Assembly (NCBI GenBank): GCA_034190875.2
Contig: CM067356.1
Location: 73,925,798 to 73,989,797 of the forward strand
Source of the DNA: Urechis unicinctus
Taxonomy: Eukaryota > Annelida > Polychaeta > Xenopneusta > Urechidae
DNA length: 64,000 nucleotides
Direction: 5' to 3'
The notes under the pieces are model-generated. The model was given only the letters and a program-made list of their open reading frames with translations. It searched no databases and was not told the origin of the DNA. Positions 40,596 through 53,004 of this stretch are shown piece by piece. The position numbers and the translations under genes were made by a program. Within the stretch, counting starts at the first letter, position 1. Each line of letters starts with the position of its first letter.

Positions 40596-42024
40596 TTTTA
40601 TGCCGTTTAAATGCAAACTATCGCTGGATAAATCTTTTCGCGACTTTGCAGGACGAGATAGATGTCCCTCTCAATATGAGGTTTTATCATAATACATAAT
40701 CACTTAATGCGTTAGCGTTTGCGCTTTTAGCAAGAACGTCACGGACAAATAGTTTTGAGATAGATTGTAATATTACTCTGGAATTGGCAGTAGTTACTAG
40801 TGACGCAATAATGGTTCCCGGATAATGGCAGTAGTTTTAAGTGATAATGGTTGCCGGGTATCATTCATTTCAACAACCCACGTTTTGCCGTGTATACATT
40901 GCTTAAGATCGGTGCCAAGCTGCAAATTCAAATCGGTAATAAATATATGCTAATACGACAGCTGATATGGGGTTTGAAATGGTGCATCATCATCTATTGC
41001 ATTAGACGGGAGTTCAACGCAAGTTGAATTATTACTGAATTACCAGCTAGTTGAATGTCAAATATTTTACAAACGGGTTCAATATAAATCTTCAGCTCTT
41101 TTAAGAATGTAAAGAGTTGTCCCTGTTTCATTGTTTGCTGCTCTGATGTGCATGTGTTGCCGAGAAACCAATAGCACATATTCATAGGTGCAGAACCCAT
41201 ACTACAATTAGGTATGCCGCCGTTCTCCTGACGAGATCACAATAACGATGTTGCTAGATGCTGCTGAAACGCGTCATTTATCACTGGGATATCAGATGTT
41301 AGACAGCGGTATAGACAGCAACCGATGTCACTGCGTCACTACATCAGATTAACACATATATTATGTGTATAGACCAACATGCAAATAAAATGGAAATTGT
41401 TACCAATATGCTTCGACCAAATAATAATATGAGCACAATTTATGTGACAAAATGTGTTGTTTGCTAATTGCATAGCATCCTTGAACTACTCTGGACCCCG
41501 ATAATGCAATTTAGTAACTCCTATGTATGTAAGGTCCTCCAAATTTGAACCTGCGCTTTTGGTATGGGGTATATTTATGATGGTTCTAAAAATTACATCT
41601 CGCTTTCATAAATCATGTTACATTTTCCGTATTTAATATTGCATCCATCACCATCCATACTTTAAGTAGACTTTCAGCCGCGCATAATGTCAATATATAG
41701 GGATTGTCCTATGCAATGATGAGTTGTGTTAGTCTCGATGTGATTCCAAATGTCGTGTATGTGATGATTGATGTACATCCGCATCCGCCTAATTTCTAAT
41801 TGAAGATATCCTGTGTTCTGGTTCTATTGCCCTAGAGTGGGTCATAATGCGCTTTGAAGTATCCATCAGCGAATGGCATACGATAAAATTTGCAATAACT
41901 TCCAAACTACGCAATTATCATGCAAGTACCTTGTAAGACATCAGATAGTACGAGAGAACCTTTATCTCAGTGATATCTGAAACTCAATTGCTTTACGTAA
42001 ACTGTGTAAAGAGGACGCGATAGC
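40596..42024. other. Single-copy stretch with one weak ORF
   Basis: No repeat match was seen. The minus strand 40,994-41,200 encodes 68 residues with a fairly ordinary composition (it ends in TAG, and the frame then stays open for 20 more codons to TGA). No family is recognised and there is no second copy to test selection, so I leave it as a possible exon only. Confidence 0.35.
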
Positions 42025-42898
42025 AATCCCCAATCAGTCAAGTATTTCGCAAGTATATATATTCAAATAAACGGGGCTATGTAGAAAGTCGAAGACACAA
42101 ATCCAGAATAATCTGACGGAAAATTAGAGCATCACTAATACTTATAATGCAATTAACCTAACTCGTTATTCCTTTTGGTTTGTCTGTCTTCTGGCAAAGC
42201 TAACTAAATGACGAAGTTATGAGGTAAAAGGTGGTTGTTGGTTATTGAGCTAATGTTTAGCAGACAACTAAGATTAATGTTTCACACAAAGCCTTCATAT
42301 TTATTTACTGTATCCCGGATGATGATCATCATGTTACAGTAACTTTACAATGTTGTAGACCTAGTGATTTGAGAATCTCTGTTCACTCACTTTCAGTAGG
42401 ATTATTATCATGACAATCATAAAATAATGATATATGGTACAATAATTTGACGTGGACACCAAATGTATAGAGGGCATGGTTATCCGAGGCCTACTTGTGG
42501 TGTACTGCTTATATAACCATGAAATAATTCAGGACTCGATAGTGATCTGATTTGTCTGACTGAACGTTCTCTTTCGCATTTGAGACAAACCTACACAGCT
42601 GGGACTTCATACTTATCCTTCACAAACTTACTTGGGTCAAGAACATTTGCCATTGAGTTTGTGCTATATAAAAATCTGCCTGTTCAGTTTCATCAGTACA
42701 TTAACCATAATGGATCCGTCCAGCACCCATCCTAATGATTCTAAAGGGCACATATATTGGACAGAGCCGCATTCTTTTGTCACTGTTGTGGTGTGTTGTG
42801 CATCGACGCGGCCGATGTGGAGGAGTGAAGGGTCAACAATCTGCTTGATGCATACTCCTCACTACAGTATAGCAGTGCTGCTTTCAACTAGCTTATAA
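42025..42898 (+). repeat. Direct repeat D, copy 1, first half
   Basis: Over 95% identical by eye to 49,970-50,846. The similarity starts at the AATCCCCAATCAG word and stops at the GCTTATAA word. The 88-codon ORF at 42,632-42,898 is disrupted in the second copy and is not supported as a gene. Confidence 0.92.
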
Positions 42899-43948
42899 CT
42901 CCTTGTAATGTGACAAACATGCTAGTATGTCTTTATGTCCGCACGTACGCTAATAGAAATAGAAGAAAAGAGACTCAATCCATGCGTATAAGAATTTATA
43001 TACACGGAATACGTCACATGGCAATGAATCGTAATTAAGAATTAGTGATTGCGCTTCAGGTAGCTGGTGGACGCAATTAAGTCCTCCTTGACACTTTTTG
43101 CAACTAATACACAGGAAAAGTATTGCAACTGAACATTGTCAGAGCATGATATATTGACAATTACACAATAATATACAAAGAATCAAAAACTATGCATTGC
43201 TGATCGTGATTGTATAACTCAAGACAACCTGTTTTACGGAAGTAGTTTTGAAATAAAAAAACTGTCATTTTAGCTGTCAATGGCTGAAGCACTATCATAG
43301 TAGATGGTGTAATACATTCATCATTTGCTATCAAGAGGGCACAGTGGAAATCGGTAGTTAGCTATGTTTGCGTGTTTATTGTCTGCAGCCTGCTTTATCT
43401 CAGTAAGAAGTACATAGCATTCGTGCCTCAGCCGGCGGCGTTGTTTAGTTACTCACCAAACGCATAAAATGCAGCCCACTGACTACTGATCATGGCTTCA
43501 TAAATTATGCGTAAACGAGCCAATGAACCGAATTTATCGTGCGACTCAGATCCTGACACGTAAATGCAAGTCCACGGGAGTTTTTAATGGGCAAAGAATA
43601 CATATACGCCTGTCAGCATTCATTGTTACTCAAAGGTATAAACTTATCTTTGATTTGTTATATGCCAAAGTGAATGCCTTCAGCATATCACGCGCTTCAA
43701 TGTAAATTATTTTTGGATTAAAACGCCCTTATATAACTGCTACTTAGTAAGAGAAAAATATCGTGTCATGAAGAATATAATGAACTGCAGCATAAAATAT
43801 TCGCAACGATATTTGCTGCAACATCACGACAATGATAGATTGCCCTGCTTGGCCGGAAATCCGTACGACCAACCTAAATCAAGGCTGCCACTCAAATAGG
43901 ATCGATGTCTACCTACATTAATTTTAGCTGCTGCTTCAGGGTGCTAGA
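42899..43948. other. 1,050-bp block present in D copy 1 only
   Basis: Absent from the second copy of D. I see no terminal inverted repeats, no flanking duplication and no long ORF (the best is 60 codons at 43,523-43,705). It could be an insertion in copy 1 or a deletion from copy 2; the filler bases at the copy 2 junction slightly favour a deletion. Confidence 0.8.
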
Positions 43949-44418
43949 AGAAATATGAGAGGGCACAGCAAGCGTAATTGTCACCGAGACGCTGCTATCA
44001 ATATCCGCGAAATAATATAGCTTGCTTTCGTAGCAGGCGCTATACTTCAAGTAGAATCTTCAATTGTCAAGAGAATTGACCTCCTGTTTTAGAATGTTGT
44101 AACTTACAATGCGCCAAGAGAAAGACGGATGTGTTCTCTTCTATTGGCGATCTGTTGTGATTATATGTGAGGTATTTGAAATCGCACAAGAAAATTATAG
44201 GTGATGGAAAGTCATCTTGTTAATCTGTACACAGTTAAAATAAAACGCATATTTGAGGATTCTATGATTGGAAGTTGCTGATGATCAATTAATTCCTTAC
44301 TATATACAACATAAAAGACCTAATAAAGCGATCGCCAATTGCAAATAACTAACATTTAATAATAATTCATTTTATATAGCGTAAACTCTAAAATAAGTGC
44401 TCTGAAACAAGCCCTTAA
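43949..44418 (+). repeat. Direct repeat D, copy 1, second half
   Basis: Nearly identical to 50,850-51,334 in the same orientation. It is separated from the first half by 1,050 bp that copy 2 lacks. It ends where element E begins. Confidence 0.92.
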
Positions 44419-45050
44419 TATCTGGAACTTATCCCAGGAAGTCTGCACTTGATTTGACAAATCAAATCAGAAATATTCATGGCATTCAGTATACGTGCTG
44501 ACAATACGGATGTTTGTTGCGTATGTATTATTTGCGTCTACCATTATCTATTGGGCAGATACCAATATATTTACGATTGCGGACACATCAGTCGTAACTA
44601 CACCTAGCTATTGCGGAGTAAATTATCGTTTATCCTTTAAGCATCAAAGACAGACAATCTGAAATAATAACCTTAAACGATATATTATGTGAGACTGATC
44701 GTCTATGTTAATCCACACCACCTTATTGTCCAAGGGAACCCCTCTGTATTGCGCATATCTGCGGCTTAATCGGTACGTCAGGTATTCAGTGAAATGGAAG
44801 GTAACATTTACTCTGAAATAAACTTGCCACGGAGATGCAACAATCCATGAAATGGTTTTCATCCAGCCATGTCGTTAGCCCCTGTACATCTTCGAGGGTT
44901 AGTATCTTTACGGCAGACACAGTTGCGAACCGTCCGGATACTCTATGAACAAGTGGATAAGCAAATGGCTAATATTTAATATGGAAAATACACTCGTCAA
45001 TGACTTTAGAAGCATAGCAATAATCTCGACTCATTGTTGCTATTATAAAT
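44418..45050 (-). repeat. Dispersed element E, copy at the inner end of R2
   Basis: Nearly identical to the L copy in reverse complement. It starts exactly at the AATATCTGGAAC word, where repeat D ends. The other copies continue past this word into shared flank, so this one is truncated at a junction. Confidence 0.85.
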
Positions 45051-47610
45051 GTATGATAAGCGGCAACCGCCGTCCTGCTCTCACGCATTGGGCGACTTCT
45101 CTAAAGTTCAATCTGAGCCACATTTCTTTTCTGTATTGTGTTCGATTGAAATTTTAGTGAACCAGACCACAAACATTATCACTTTCGTACCGTTGACAGA
45201 CAGACGGCACAATCGACAAATAATTTTAGATGAACAGAACTACATGCTAGCAAGTAAACAAGGTGCAAGAACGATAGAACAATCAATTATTCGCGGAATT
45301 AGCAAGCTTGTTATCTAAAGTGTAACCGTATAACCTTTTGGCGCCGTGTAACCTGTAGTCTCCAACAGGACAGACGGCAATTGATATTTATAGAATTGTT
45401 TGAGGCTCGATTTTGTCCCAAGAAATCCAATATCATACCACTGTGGTGGCACATGGCACCCATAGTAAAGGCTGGTGAGCATTAGACTCGGCTTGACGTC
45501 ACATAAGGCTGTTAACGGGTAAAGACCATATCACCATAGCTTACAACGTCAATGCATAGCAACGCAGCAATGTATATATGTTGTTCGTACCGAATGCTAA
45601 TGCAGCAATGGTCGTTGACAGTGGTTCTTTATTTGTCTCTTACCTCCGATGGCTCCAAAACTTCAATCGTTTTAGTATGCACAACTATCTCGGGAATTTT
45701 GCGATATGTGGATGCAGTCAGTAGCACACATTCATGTTTTATCTATAGTGGCTATATGATCTAATAAATGGTTTATAGTGACTTGTTGATTGTTGCAATG
45801 TATTGCATCTCTAAGTAGCAACCGTCGAGGCAATCGCCATGGACAATTTATCTATATAGCTCTTGAACAATAATGTTTTCATTCTTACTGGAATTTGTTC
45901 TAAAACTTCATATATTCTAAATATGATGACAAGGGACATAAACGTGAGCCATATTTGTCGCTGAATCCACTACCCTAACCTAATTTATTTATCACAGTAT
46001 AATGATGTACCAGCCGCATGGTCGTTCACTGATACACAGTGCATGATAATATCTAGTTGATTCATGACTTGATGCTTTCAATACACGAAATAACCATCCT
46101 CAATTTGAAATGCCTAGATTTGGAATTGGATGTAGACCCTCCTCAATATTGACGACAGGTAATATGTCATCCCAACCACAACAACTAGTATGCATACCTG
46201 TCTGGAGCGGTCATCATTACTCTCAATGATGGCCATGACGGATGGTCACTTATGGGACAATGCCTAGTTATCTAACGTCCCTATACAGTAGTGGGTACTG
46301 TATTCTTTCCATTTCATTACACAAGTTTATTCAATTGGGTCAGGCGGGTTAGGGCAACTCGATATTTACGACTTGCCAACTGCGGGTGGTCCAAAAAGGT
46401 GTACTGTTGCATCGTTTAAATAATGCAAAGAAGTCTCGCTGTAATAACATTGATCTTTTCACATCATTAGCTTTTGTAACAAGACAGAGTAATTATGCAG
46501 TGTATTATTAAAACGCATTTATCAGGTGGAAAGCTTCTGGTCACACGCTGATCAAGAAAGCAAAAAGTGATGGATAGCAATCGATGTGATCGATATTACG
46601 ACATTAGCATTATTAGGTATATCATCATATTTCTAATCAATTATCTTAGCCTTATTCGTGAAGCAACTGGTCAATAAACAATGACTAAACAAGACTTACG
46701 CCGGCACGTTTTATACTTACATCATCATTAAAGAAGTCGAGCTGTAATGGGAGTTGTCATTGATACGTTTTTGTTCACTAACTTTGGTGACCAGACAACG
46801 TGAAAAATCATTGTTAAGCCGTTCATTCTTTGAAGGGATTCATCATGTAGACATCTTCTGGCTACGCGCTTATTGCAAGTTTAAAACTAATTGGTAATTT
46901 ATAGAACTCGGAGAGACCGATATTTTCGTCGCTCGGCTTAGCAGATTTACAGCATGATTTTTTCTCTAATAGATAACCTTAGTCTTTTCCATTTGGCGGC
47001 TGATCAATCAACAGTGACAAAACAAACAAACTCCATCAGCATAACCATATTTGTACTGTTTCACCAATATAGATTAATCGGTTGTCAATTGACTATTTTG
47101 CACGAGTAACATGGGTTATTACCCCTGTACAGTTGGTTGTAAGTAGAACAATACAGGCACCTGTTTGCCTTGAAACAGGCCAGGCTATTAAGGTGTTGAA
47201 TTATCAATAGAAACGCGTGTGCTATTAAGTGTATGGTTTGAATCTCAATTTCATATGAAGATACCATATGTTGTATACATTGAATACAAAGCGAGGGCAC
47301 TAATGCGATGCGATATACAGCTGCGTTTCCATCGACGATTGGTGGCGAGTGACAGCCATATCAAACTTTGGGAAGTTCAAATATGTATTGTATAAAACAA
47401 GATATTGCGTATGAAAACAATTTTGAAGAGTTCCTATCATAAACAAGTGTTTACTATCGCGATAAGGAATGAAAAACATCAAATGGATAATTGGTGCAAA
47501 TGACAAAGACTCAATAAGGTGTTATTGACCCGCTGTCATGCGTTAGCATCGGATGAATAAACTGATCAACGAGGTTCTTTGGTGGTATGATGCAAACCAT
47601 AGCTCGATTA
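44418..47610 (-). repeat. Second inverted copy (R2) of the outer 3.5 kb of L
   Basis: Reverse complement of L 1-3,460. It keeps L blocks that R1 has lost (about 1,590-1,810 and 2,291-2,430) but lacks about 1,872-1,985 and 2,430-2,545. The inner edge at 44,418 is a clean switch from repeat D to element E. Homology reaches the left edge of the window, so the copy may extend past 47,610. Confidence 0.92.
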
Positions 47611-48062
47611 ATCTTTTTGCCCATTACAACAGGGCAGAGGCGCACATTCGCTGTTCAAGCCCAGACACCGTGCTTATTGGAGCTTTGCGCCTTTTCAAAC
47701 CAAATATTTACGCTATCAGACGCCAGACGGCAAAGAAAATAGTTGATACGAGGAACAAATGCCAAGTGTGGAAGTAGCAAACCCAATCATGTAAATGTCG
47801 ATCCCTTCAAATTCAATCGATAATGGCGACATAGCAACAAACATCAGAGGTCTACAGCATGCGCTCACTGTGCAGACAACACATAGCCATGCAATCACGC
47901 TTTAGCTCTTAGGAACTCATAATGAAAGGCTAGCTATCTCACGTGAGTCCTAACATTGGGTATAACCATGTTGCTGCTGGATGTAGATGCTTACACGGGC
48001 TCAAGCAATATCTCTGGGAGAACATAGCATGCTGTCGTAATAACAATATCAGTTAGTTATGA
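47553..48062 (+). other. Frame open to TGA except for five TAGs
   Basis: From ATG at 47,553 the frame runs 74 codons to TAG (47,775-47,777). The same frame then meets further TAGs at 47,832, 47,910, 47,931 and 48,054 before TGA at 48,060-48,062. There is no TAA in about 170 codons, although TAA should be the commonest stop in AT-rich DNA. No domain is recognised. The first 20 codons overlap repeat R2. It may be chance, a pseudogene, or a gene read with TAG as sense. Confidence 0.25.
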
Positions 48063-49969
48063 TTAAAGTTGAAAGACGAGGCATTGCCTCTAAGCGGCCA
48101 TCCATCATGGTCATCATTGAATGTAAAGATGACCGCTGTAGATAGGAAGGCATAGAAGGCTGCAGTCAATATTGTGGCGTGTCTTTTCCCTATTCCCCTT
48201 CTGAGGCCTTTGATGCATATGGCGAAGGATGTTTGACGTTACAAAACTATATGACAGTGGGCAATTCTGCTACTTGGCCTGGCCTATTAACAGCTCACTG
48301 TTGTTACTTTAGGATTTAATTGATTCAAACCCAGATGGCAATCTGCAAGTAAAAATTTACGATTAATGCGATTCATATTCATAAACAGATACTATATATG
48401 AGAGCGTTGCATGTGACTCACAGCCCCCTATGCAACTAGCCCCCTTACACTATCTCTGCTATTAAAGCCATCTAGCAACTAGGACACTCAGACGCCATTT
48501 TTATTCTATCCCAAAAAACGCTTGACAATATTTGCGCACGTACATCCATTTATTACATGCATATTTAACGAGTAGCTGATTCTGCGATAATTATCGATCC
48601 AGTAATCGAAAATTTTTGTAATATCTCAACTTAAACGAAGCCAAGCCAGTAACGATCGTGCCTATGCTGGTAATTCACAATTATTTCGCAAAAATTATGT
48701 CATAAGTTGGAAACTCGCAGTGGGGAAGCATTGCATGTTGTTATCTTTATACGGTTAACCATGGTTTGAAATTGCATTCAATCATTGCTTCTTTGCTGAG
48801 AAAAGGAAGGTTCGAAAACATAGATGCCGCAGCCCAATTAGTTTAGTAAGACCAGATAGTATATTATAAATAATTCTTAATGTTGATTATGTTTACTCTT
48901 TGTTTGTGTGAAGCTCATCTATTGGTTACAATGTCTATTTAACCTTATATCTGCTATTAAAGCCATCTAGCTTACTAGTCAAATAGCTGTAGGATAGACA
49001 TGACAGAAACAGACATCGACTGACTAAAATATAGGATTGTATGTCAAGGAAGGCTACAAAGGCAGGTGTTGATTTAGGAAAGCTAAATATTACGTAGATG
49101 ACCGACACGCAACTGGGCTGACGAAGTCAGCCACACTCAATGGACTGTCACGGAAACTACAGAGTGATTGTTCGACCGACTTAATCTACGAAGTGATTGC
49201 GGTTGTTCTTTGGATTTAAGCCTTACATATGTTAGCGAGGTGGTCTGCAAAGGTATAAGTGAATGTGGCAGTATGAATTTGCGCAATCGGATTTAAGAAG
49301 ATTGCCTAAGTGCGGCACTGGAAGAGAGAGCAATTTTGCGCAGACGAATACTGGAAGTGGCAAGAGCTTGTTGCTTGATAAGTTCGGCTTGCCACCTGGT
49401 CCCCTTTTTTTGCCATTTCCGTAGATCATAAGCGTGCAAGCAGGCTCAGGCCTTGCCCAGGCGGCGACACTGCCAGGTAGTTGGGGCATTAAATTCGGTT
49501 ATATGTAGCACAGCAAGCATATGAGAAAATATATGATAAAAATGCAAGCAATATATCACATGTATGTTGTACGCATGTACAAGGCATATAATTTTGTGTT
49601 ACCAATTTGACTTATACGTATGTCTGTTACCATCCCTTCATGCAAGTCAAGTTTGACACATGTTACGCAAAATAAACGAATGCAGGATGACGGTCACCCC
49701 GATGCATTATCAGGGCTTCCGACATGATAGCATAAGCAAGATAGCCATAAATAGCGTCAGGTATATTGGCAATTGGCACCACATGATTTTATTACATTGC
49801 AATCCAAGGGTAGCTTTAGATGCATGGCCTATAGGGATTCAGTCATCAAATAGTAACATCTTTAATTCGCCTGACCGATGATATTCCCTTTTTATTGTCC
49901 ATCAGTCCGTTTGCTGAATACTTTGTTATATATGACAAACCCGATATCAACATTAGTTAAGGAATTTAA
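48063..49969. other. Single-copy stretch with one GC-rich ORF and a 22-base direct repeat
   Basis: A 75-bp piece (about 48,075-48,150) matches L 1,364-1,430. An identical 22-base word occurs at 48,455-48,476 and 48,950-48,971. The minus-strand ORF 49,232-49,489 (85 codons) lies in the most GC-rich part and is Pro/Gly-rich. After its TAA (49,232-49,234) the frame continues 27 codons, with two more TAAs and two TAGs, to TGA at 49,148-49,150. No family is recognised. Confidence 0.4.
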
Positions 49970-51334
49970 AATCCCCAATCAGTCAAGTATTTTCGCAAGT
50001 ATATATATTCAAATAAACGGGTCTATGTAGAAAGTCGAACACAGAATAATCTGACGGAAAATTAGTGCATCACTAATACTTATAATGCAATTAACCTAAT
50101 TCGTTATTCCTTTTGGTTTGTCTGTCATCTGGCAAAGCAAAATAAATGACGAAGTTATGAGGTAAAAGGTGGTTTGTTGGTTATTGAGCTAATGTTTTGC
50201 AGACAACTAAGATTAATGTTTCACACAAAGCCTTCATATTTATTTACGGTATCCCGGATGATGATCATCATGTTACAGTGACTTTACAATGTTGCAGACC
50301 TAGTGATTTGAGAATCTCTGCTCACTCACTTTCAGTAGGATTATTATCATGACAATCATAAAATAATGATATATGGTACAATTATTTGACGTGGACACCA
50401 AATGTATGGAGTGCATGGTTATCCGAGGCCTACTTGTGGTGTACAGCTTATATAACCATGAAATAATCCAGGACTCGATAGTGATCTGATTTGTCTGACT
50501 GAACGTTCTCTTACGTATTTGAGACGAACCTACACAGCTGGGGCTTCATACTTATCCTTCACAAACTTACTTGGGTCAAGAACATTTGCCATTGAGTTTG
50601 TACAATATAAAAATCTGCCTTTAAATGCTGTTCAGTTTCATCATTACATTCACCATATTGGATCCGTCCAGCAATCATCCTAATGATTCTAAAGGGCACA
50701 TATATTGGACAGAACCGCATTCTTTTGTCACTGCTGTGGTGTGTTGTGCATCGACGCGGCTGATGTAGAGGAGTGAAGGGTCAACAATCTGCTTGATGCA
50801 TACTCCTCACTACAGTATAGCAGTGCTGCTTTCAACAAGCTTATAATGAGGAAATATGAGAGGGCACAGCAAGCGTATTTGTCACCGAGACGTTACTATC
50901 AATATCCGCGAAATAATATAGCTTGGTTTCACTGCAGGTGCTATGCTTCAAGTAGAATCTTCAATTGTCAAGAGAATTGACTTCCTGTTTTTGAATGTTG
51001 TAACTTACAATGCGCCAAGAGAAAGACGGATGAGTTTTCTTCTTCTGGCGATCTGTTGTGATTATATGTGAGGTATTTAAAATCGCACAAGAAAATTATA
51101 GGTGATGGAAAGTCATCTTGTTAATCTGTACACAGTTAAAATAAAACGCATATTTGAGGATTCTATGATTGGAAGTTGCTGATGATCAATTGAATTCCTT
51201 ACTATACACAATATAAAAGACCTAATAAAGCGATCGCCAATTGCAAATAACTTTATCTATTAATAATAATTCATTTTATATAGCGTAAACTCTAAAATAA
51301 GTGCTGTGAAACTTCTGAACAAACAAGCCCTTAA
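49970..51334 (+). repeat. Direct repeat D, copy 2, halves joined
   Basis: Contains both halves of repeat D fused at 50,846-50,850 with a four-base filler. The right end at 51,334 lies 0.4 kb before the best gene-like locus in the window. Confidence 0.92.
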
Positions 51335-51360
51335 GGCATGAATTAATAAGATGCCAACCA

Positions 51361-51640
51361 ATGTTTCGAAACCCGCCATCGCATTCACCAACTGCCGTTA
51401 AGGAGGTAAGCTGTAGCATAAACGAGATTTCATAGAATCATCGATTGGGGTTCACAGATACCTGCATAGTTAGTGTTTTTCGGCAATTTCGGGCATCACT
51501 TCAGTAACTTCCGCCGTGGTACAGAAACGGCAAAATTGCTGAACTTGAGATTGTGCTTGCATCTGCCTAGATCCTACTCCAGTTTAACCGCTTATGAGCC
51601 CACCTTTCCACACCAGCTCACCACCATATAGAAACACACA
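51361..51640. other. Coding-like stretch, strand unresolved
   Basis: Both strands read as plausible protein. On plus, a 15-codon segment from ATG 51,361 ends at a GTAAGC donor (51,406), and a phase-matched acceptor at 51,469 leads to 53 open codons ending in TAG (51,629-51,631). On minus, a segment of about 30 codons contains a Cys-x2-Cys pair in a FCRFC context and ends at TAA. Only one is likely to be real. Its position just upstream of the two-exon locus at 51,715 makes a 5' part of that gene possible, but I could not join them in phase. Confidence 0.35.
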
Positions 51641-51714
51641 CACTGATCCATTACAATGTGTTATTAGCATCTTACAATGGTTATACCAAGAACACTGTAG
51701 TTATATATACACAG

Positions 51715-52062
51715 GGATCAAGGTTTAAATCAAAACTTAGCGGTAAAAGCAGTACAGTTTGACATCGATGGATGGGAGATGAAAAACCTATCAAAGAGGC
51801 GAAGTGCTTAGTATGCGAATTGAATCACTGCGCCAACGGCCAGCAAATGTATGAAAATAATTTAGCGTTGTCAGTATTCAGACGGCATATATTTTGAAAG
51901 TAAGTGTTACGATCAATTACAGTAAAAACAGTTAGCACAGATGAAGAAGTAGATAAAATTATTTTGGAGAAGTTGCCGAATACCAATGAGTTGAAGAGGA
52001 GGATTGATGAGCACTTCAATATAATATATGCCTCCAGCACTGTATTTAAAAGGGTCAGATAG
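51715..52062 (+). CDS. Two-exon gene-like locus of unknown function (3' part)
   Basis: The best spliced reading in the window. Exon A (51,715-51,810) follows an ACACAG acceptor and reads DQGLNQNLAVKAVQFDIDGW and onward. A GTATGC donor at 51,811 and a TTACAG acceptor at 51,921-51,922 delimit a 112-base intron, and the split codon (TA plus T) restores an open frame. Exon B (51,923-52,062) reads KTVSTDEEVDKIILEKLPNT and onward to TAG. The product is charged (Asp, Glu, Lys, Arg), low in Cys, with a likely helix in exon B, quite unlike the noise ORFs elsewhere. No 5' exon or start codon is identified. An alternative donor at 51,849 (GTATGA) also fits in phase with a different upstream frame. No family recognised; it could be a gene remnant. 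Confidence 0.5.
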
Positions 52063-52155
52063 TCTCACGCCCTTGCGCTCAGGATAAGCTTTTATTTGCT
52101 AAAAAAACACCTTATTGTAGCTTTTATGATAAAGCATTGATTGCTTCCATGTCCT

Positions 52156-52233
52156 ATGAAAACTGACAAGCACAAGGGAAACGTTTACACAGAGTATCCG
52201 CTTATTAAATGTATCAATAGGACGTCATTTTGA
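52156..52233 (+). other. Short exon-like frame
   Basis: ATG at 52,156, then 25 codons with an ordinary charged composition (MKTDKHKGNVYTEYPLIKC at the start) to TGA. It is about 95 bases downstream of the two-exon locus, so it might belong to the same broken gene. Too short to be sure. Confidence 0.25.
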
Positions 52234-53004
52234 AAGCAATAAACATGTTGTACGATCTTATCTGCCTTTCACGCAGGTAAATGATACTTATCTGTTATAA
52301 CTGGTGCCCGAAGCAGCAAGCGTGACAAAACAGAATAATGTACTTTTCTCACGTTTATAACAATAAGATTAAGCCCTTTCCAGGTTTCTTGTATTTTGAA
52401 AGTGATGAGTGGTTGAGTGTATTCAGACCCTATTGAGGCAATTACATTCAGTCATGCAAGAGTTGCTTTTGGTATTGCACCTCAAGGACTTTGCTATTAC
52501 AAATATCAATAATAATTTAGAGTTCATAACACGGATCCAAGCATTGAGTAAATAATATGTTTTGAGGGAAGTATATATTTTGGCGATATCATTATAGAGT
52601 CCTAGCATAAATGGTTCGCTCTGTTGTCATCTTATTAACGTTTGGATGATTTTATCAGCGACCTATTGGACAGTGAGATTTGTTTTTCACTTGTCTTATT
52701 GTATTCAACTTATTGCCATATTGTCCTACGCGTTTTGTTACTCACAAGCGATAATTATTATTTGAGAGCAAAATATTGCTGAGGAATCTGTGCTATTTCA
52801 CACCAAATGTGTTAGTAACAGAGTAATCTGCAAGTTACTTTTGATGTAGGGCTGAGATTGTATGTGGTAAGATTTGGCTGCCCATCAGTGATAACGTTGC
52901 GCGGACTTGCGATCCAACCGAATTGCATAAACGGAATAGTACGTGTGATATTGGCTTTCTCAAAGCCACTTATGCTATGACATCAATCACAGACACCATT
53001 TCAT
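52234..53004. other. No gene recognised
   Basis: AT-rich stretch between two gene-like loci. One 61-codon minus-strand ORF (52,423-52,608) has no motif. Confidence 0.45.

Noticed and set aside
42632..42898. 88-codon ORF in repeat D
   Set aside because: The nearly identical second copy has small changes that break the frame, so it is not a maintained gene.
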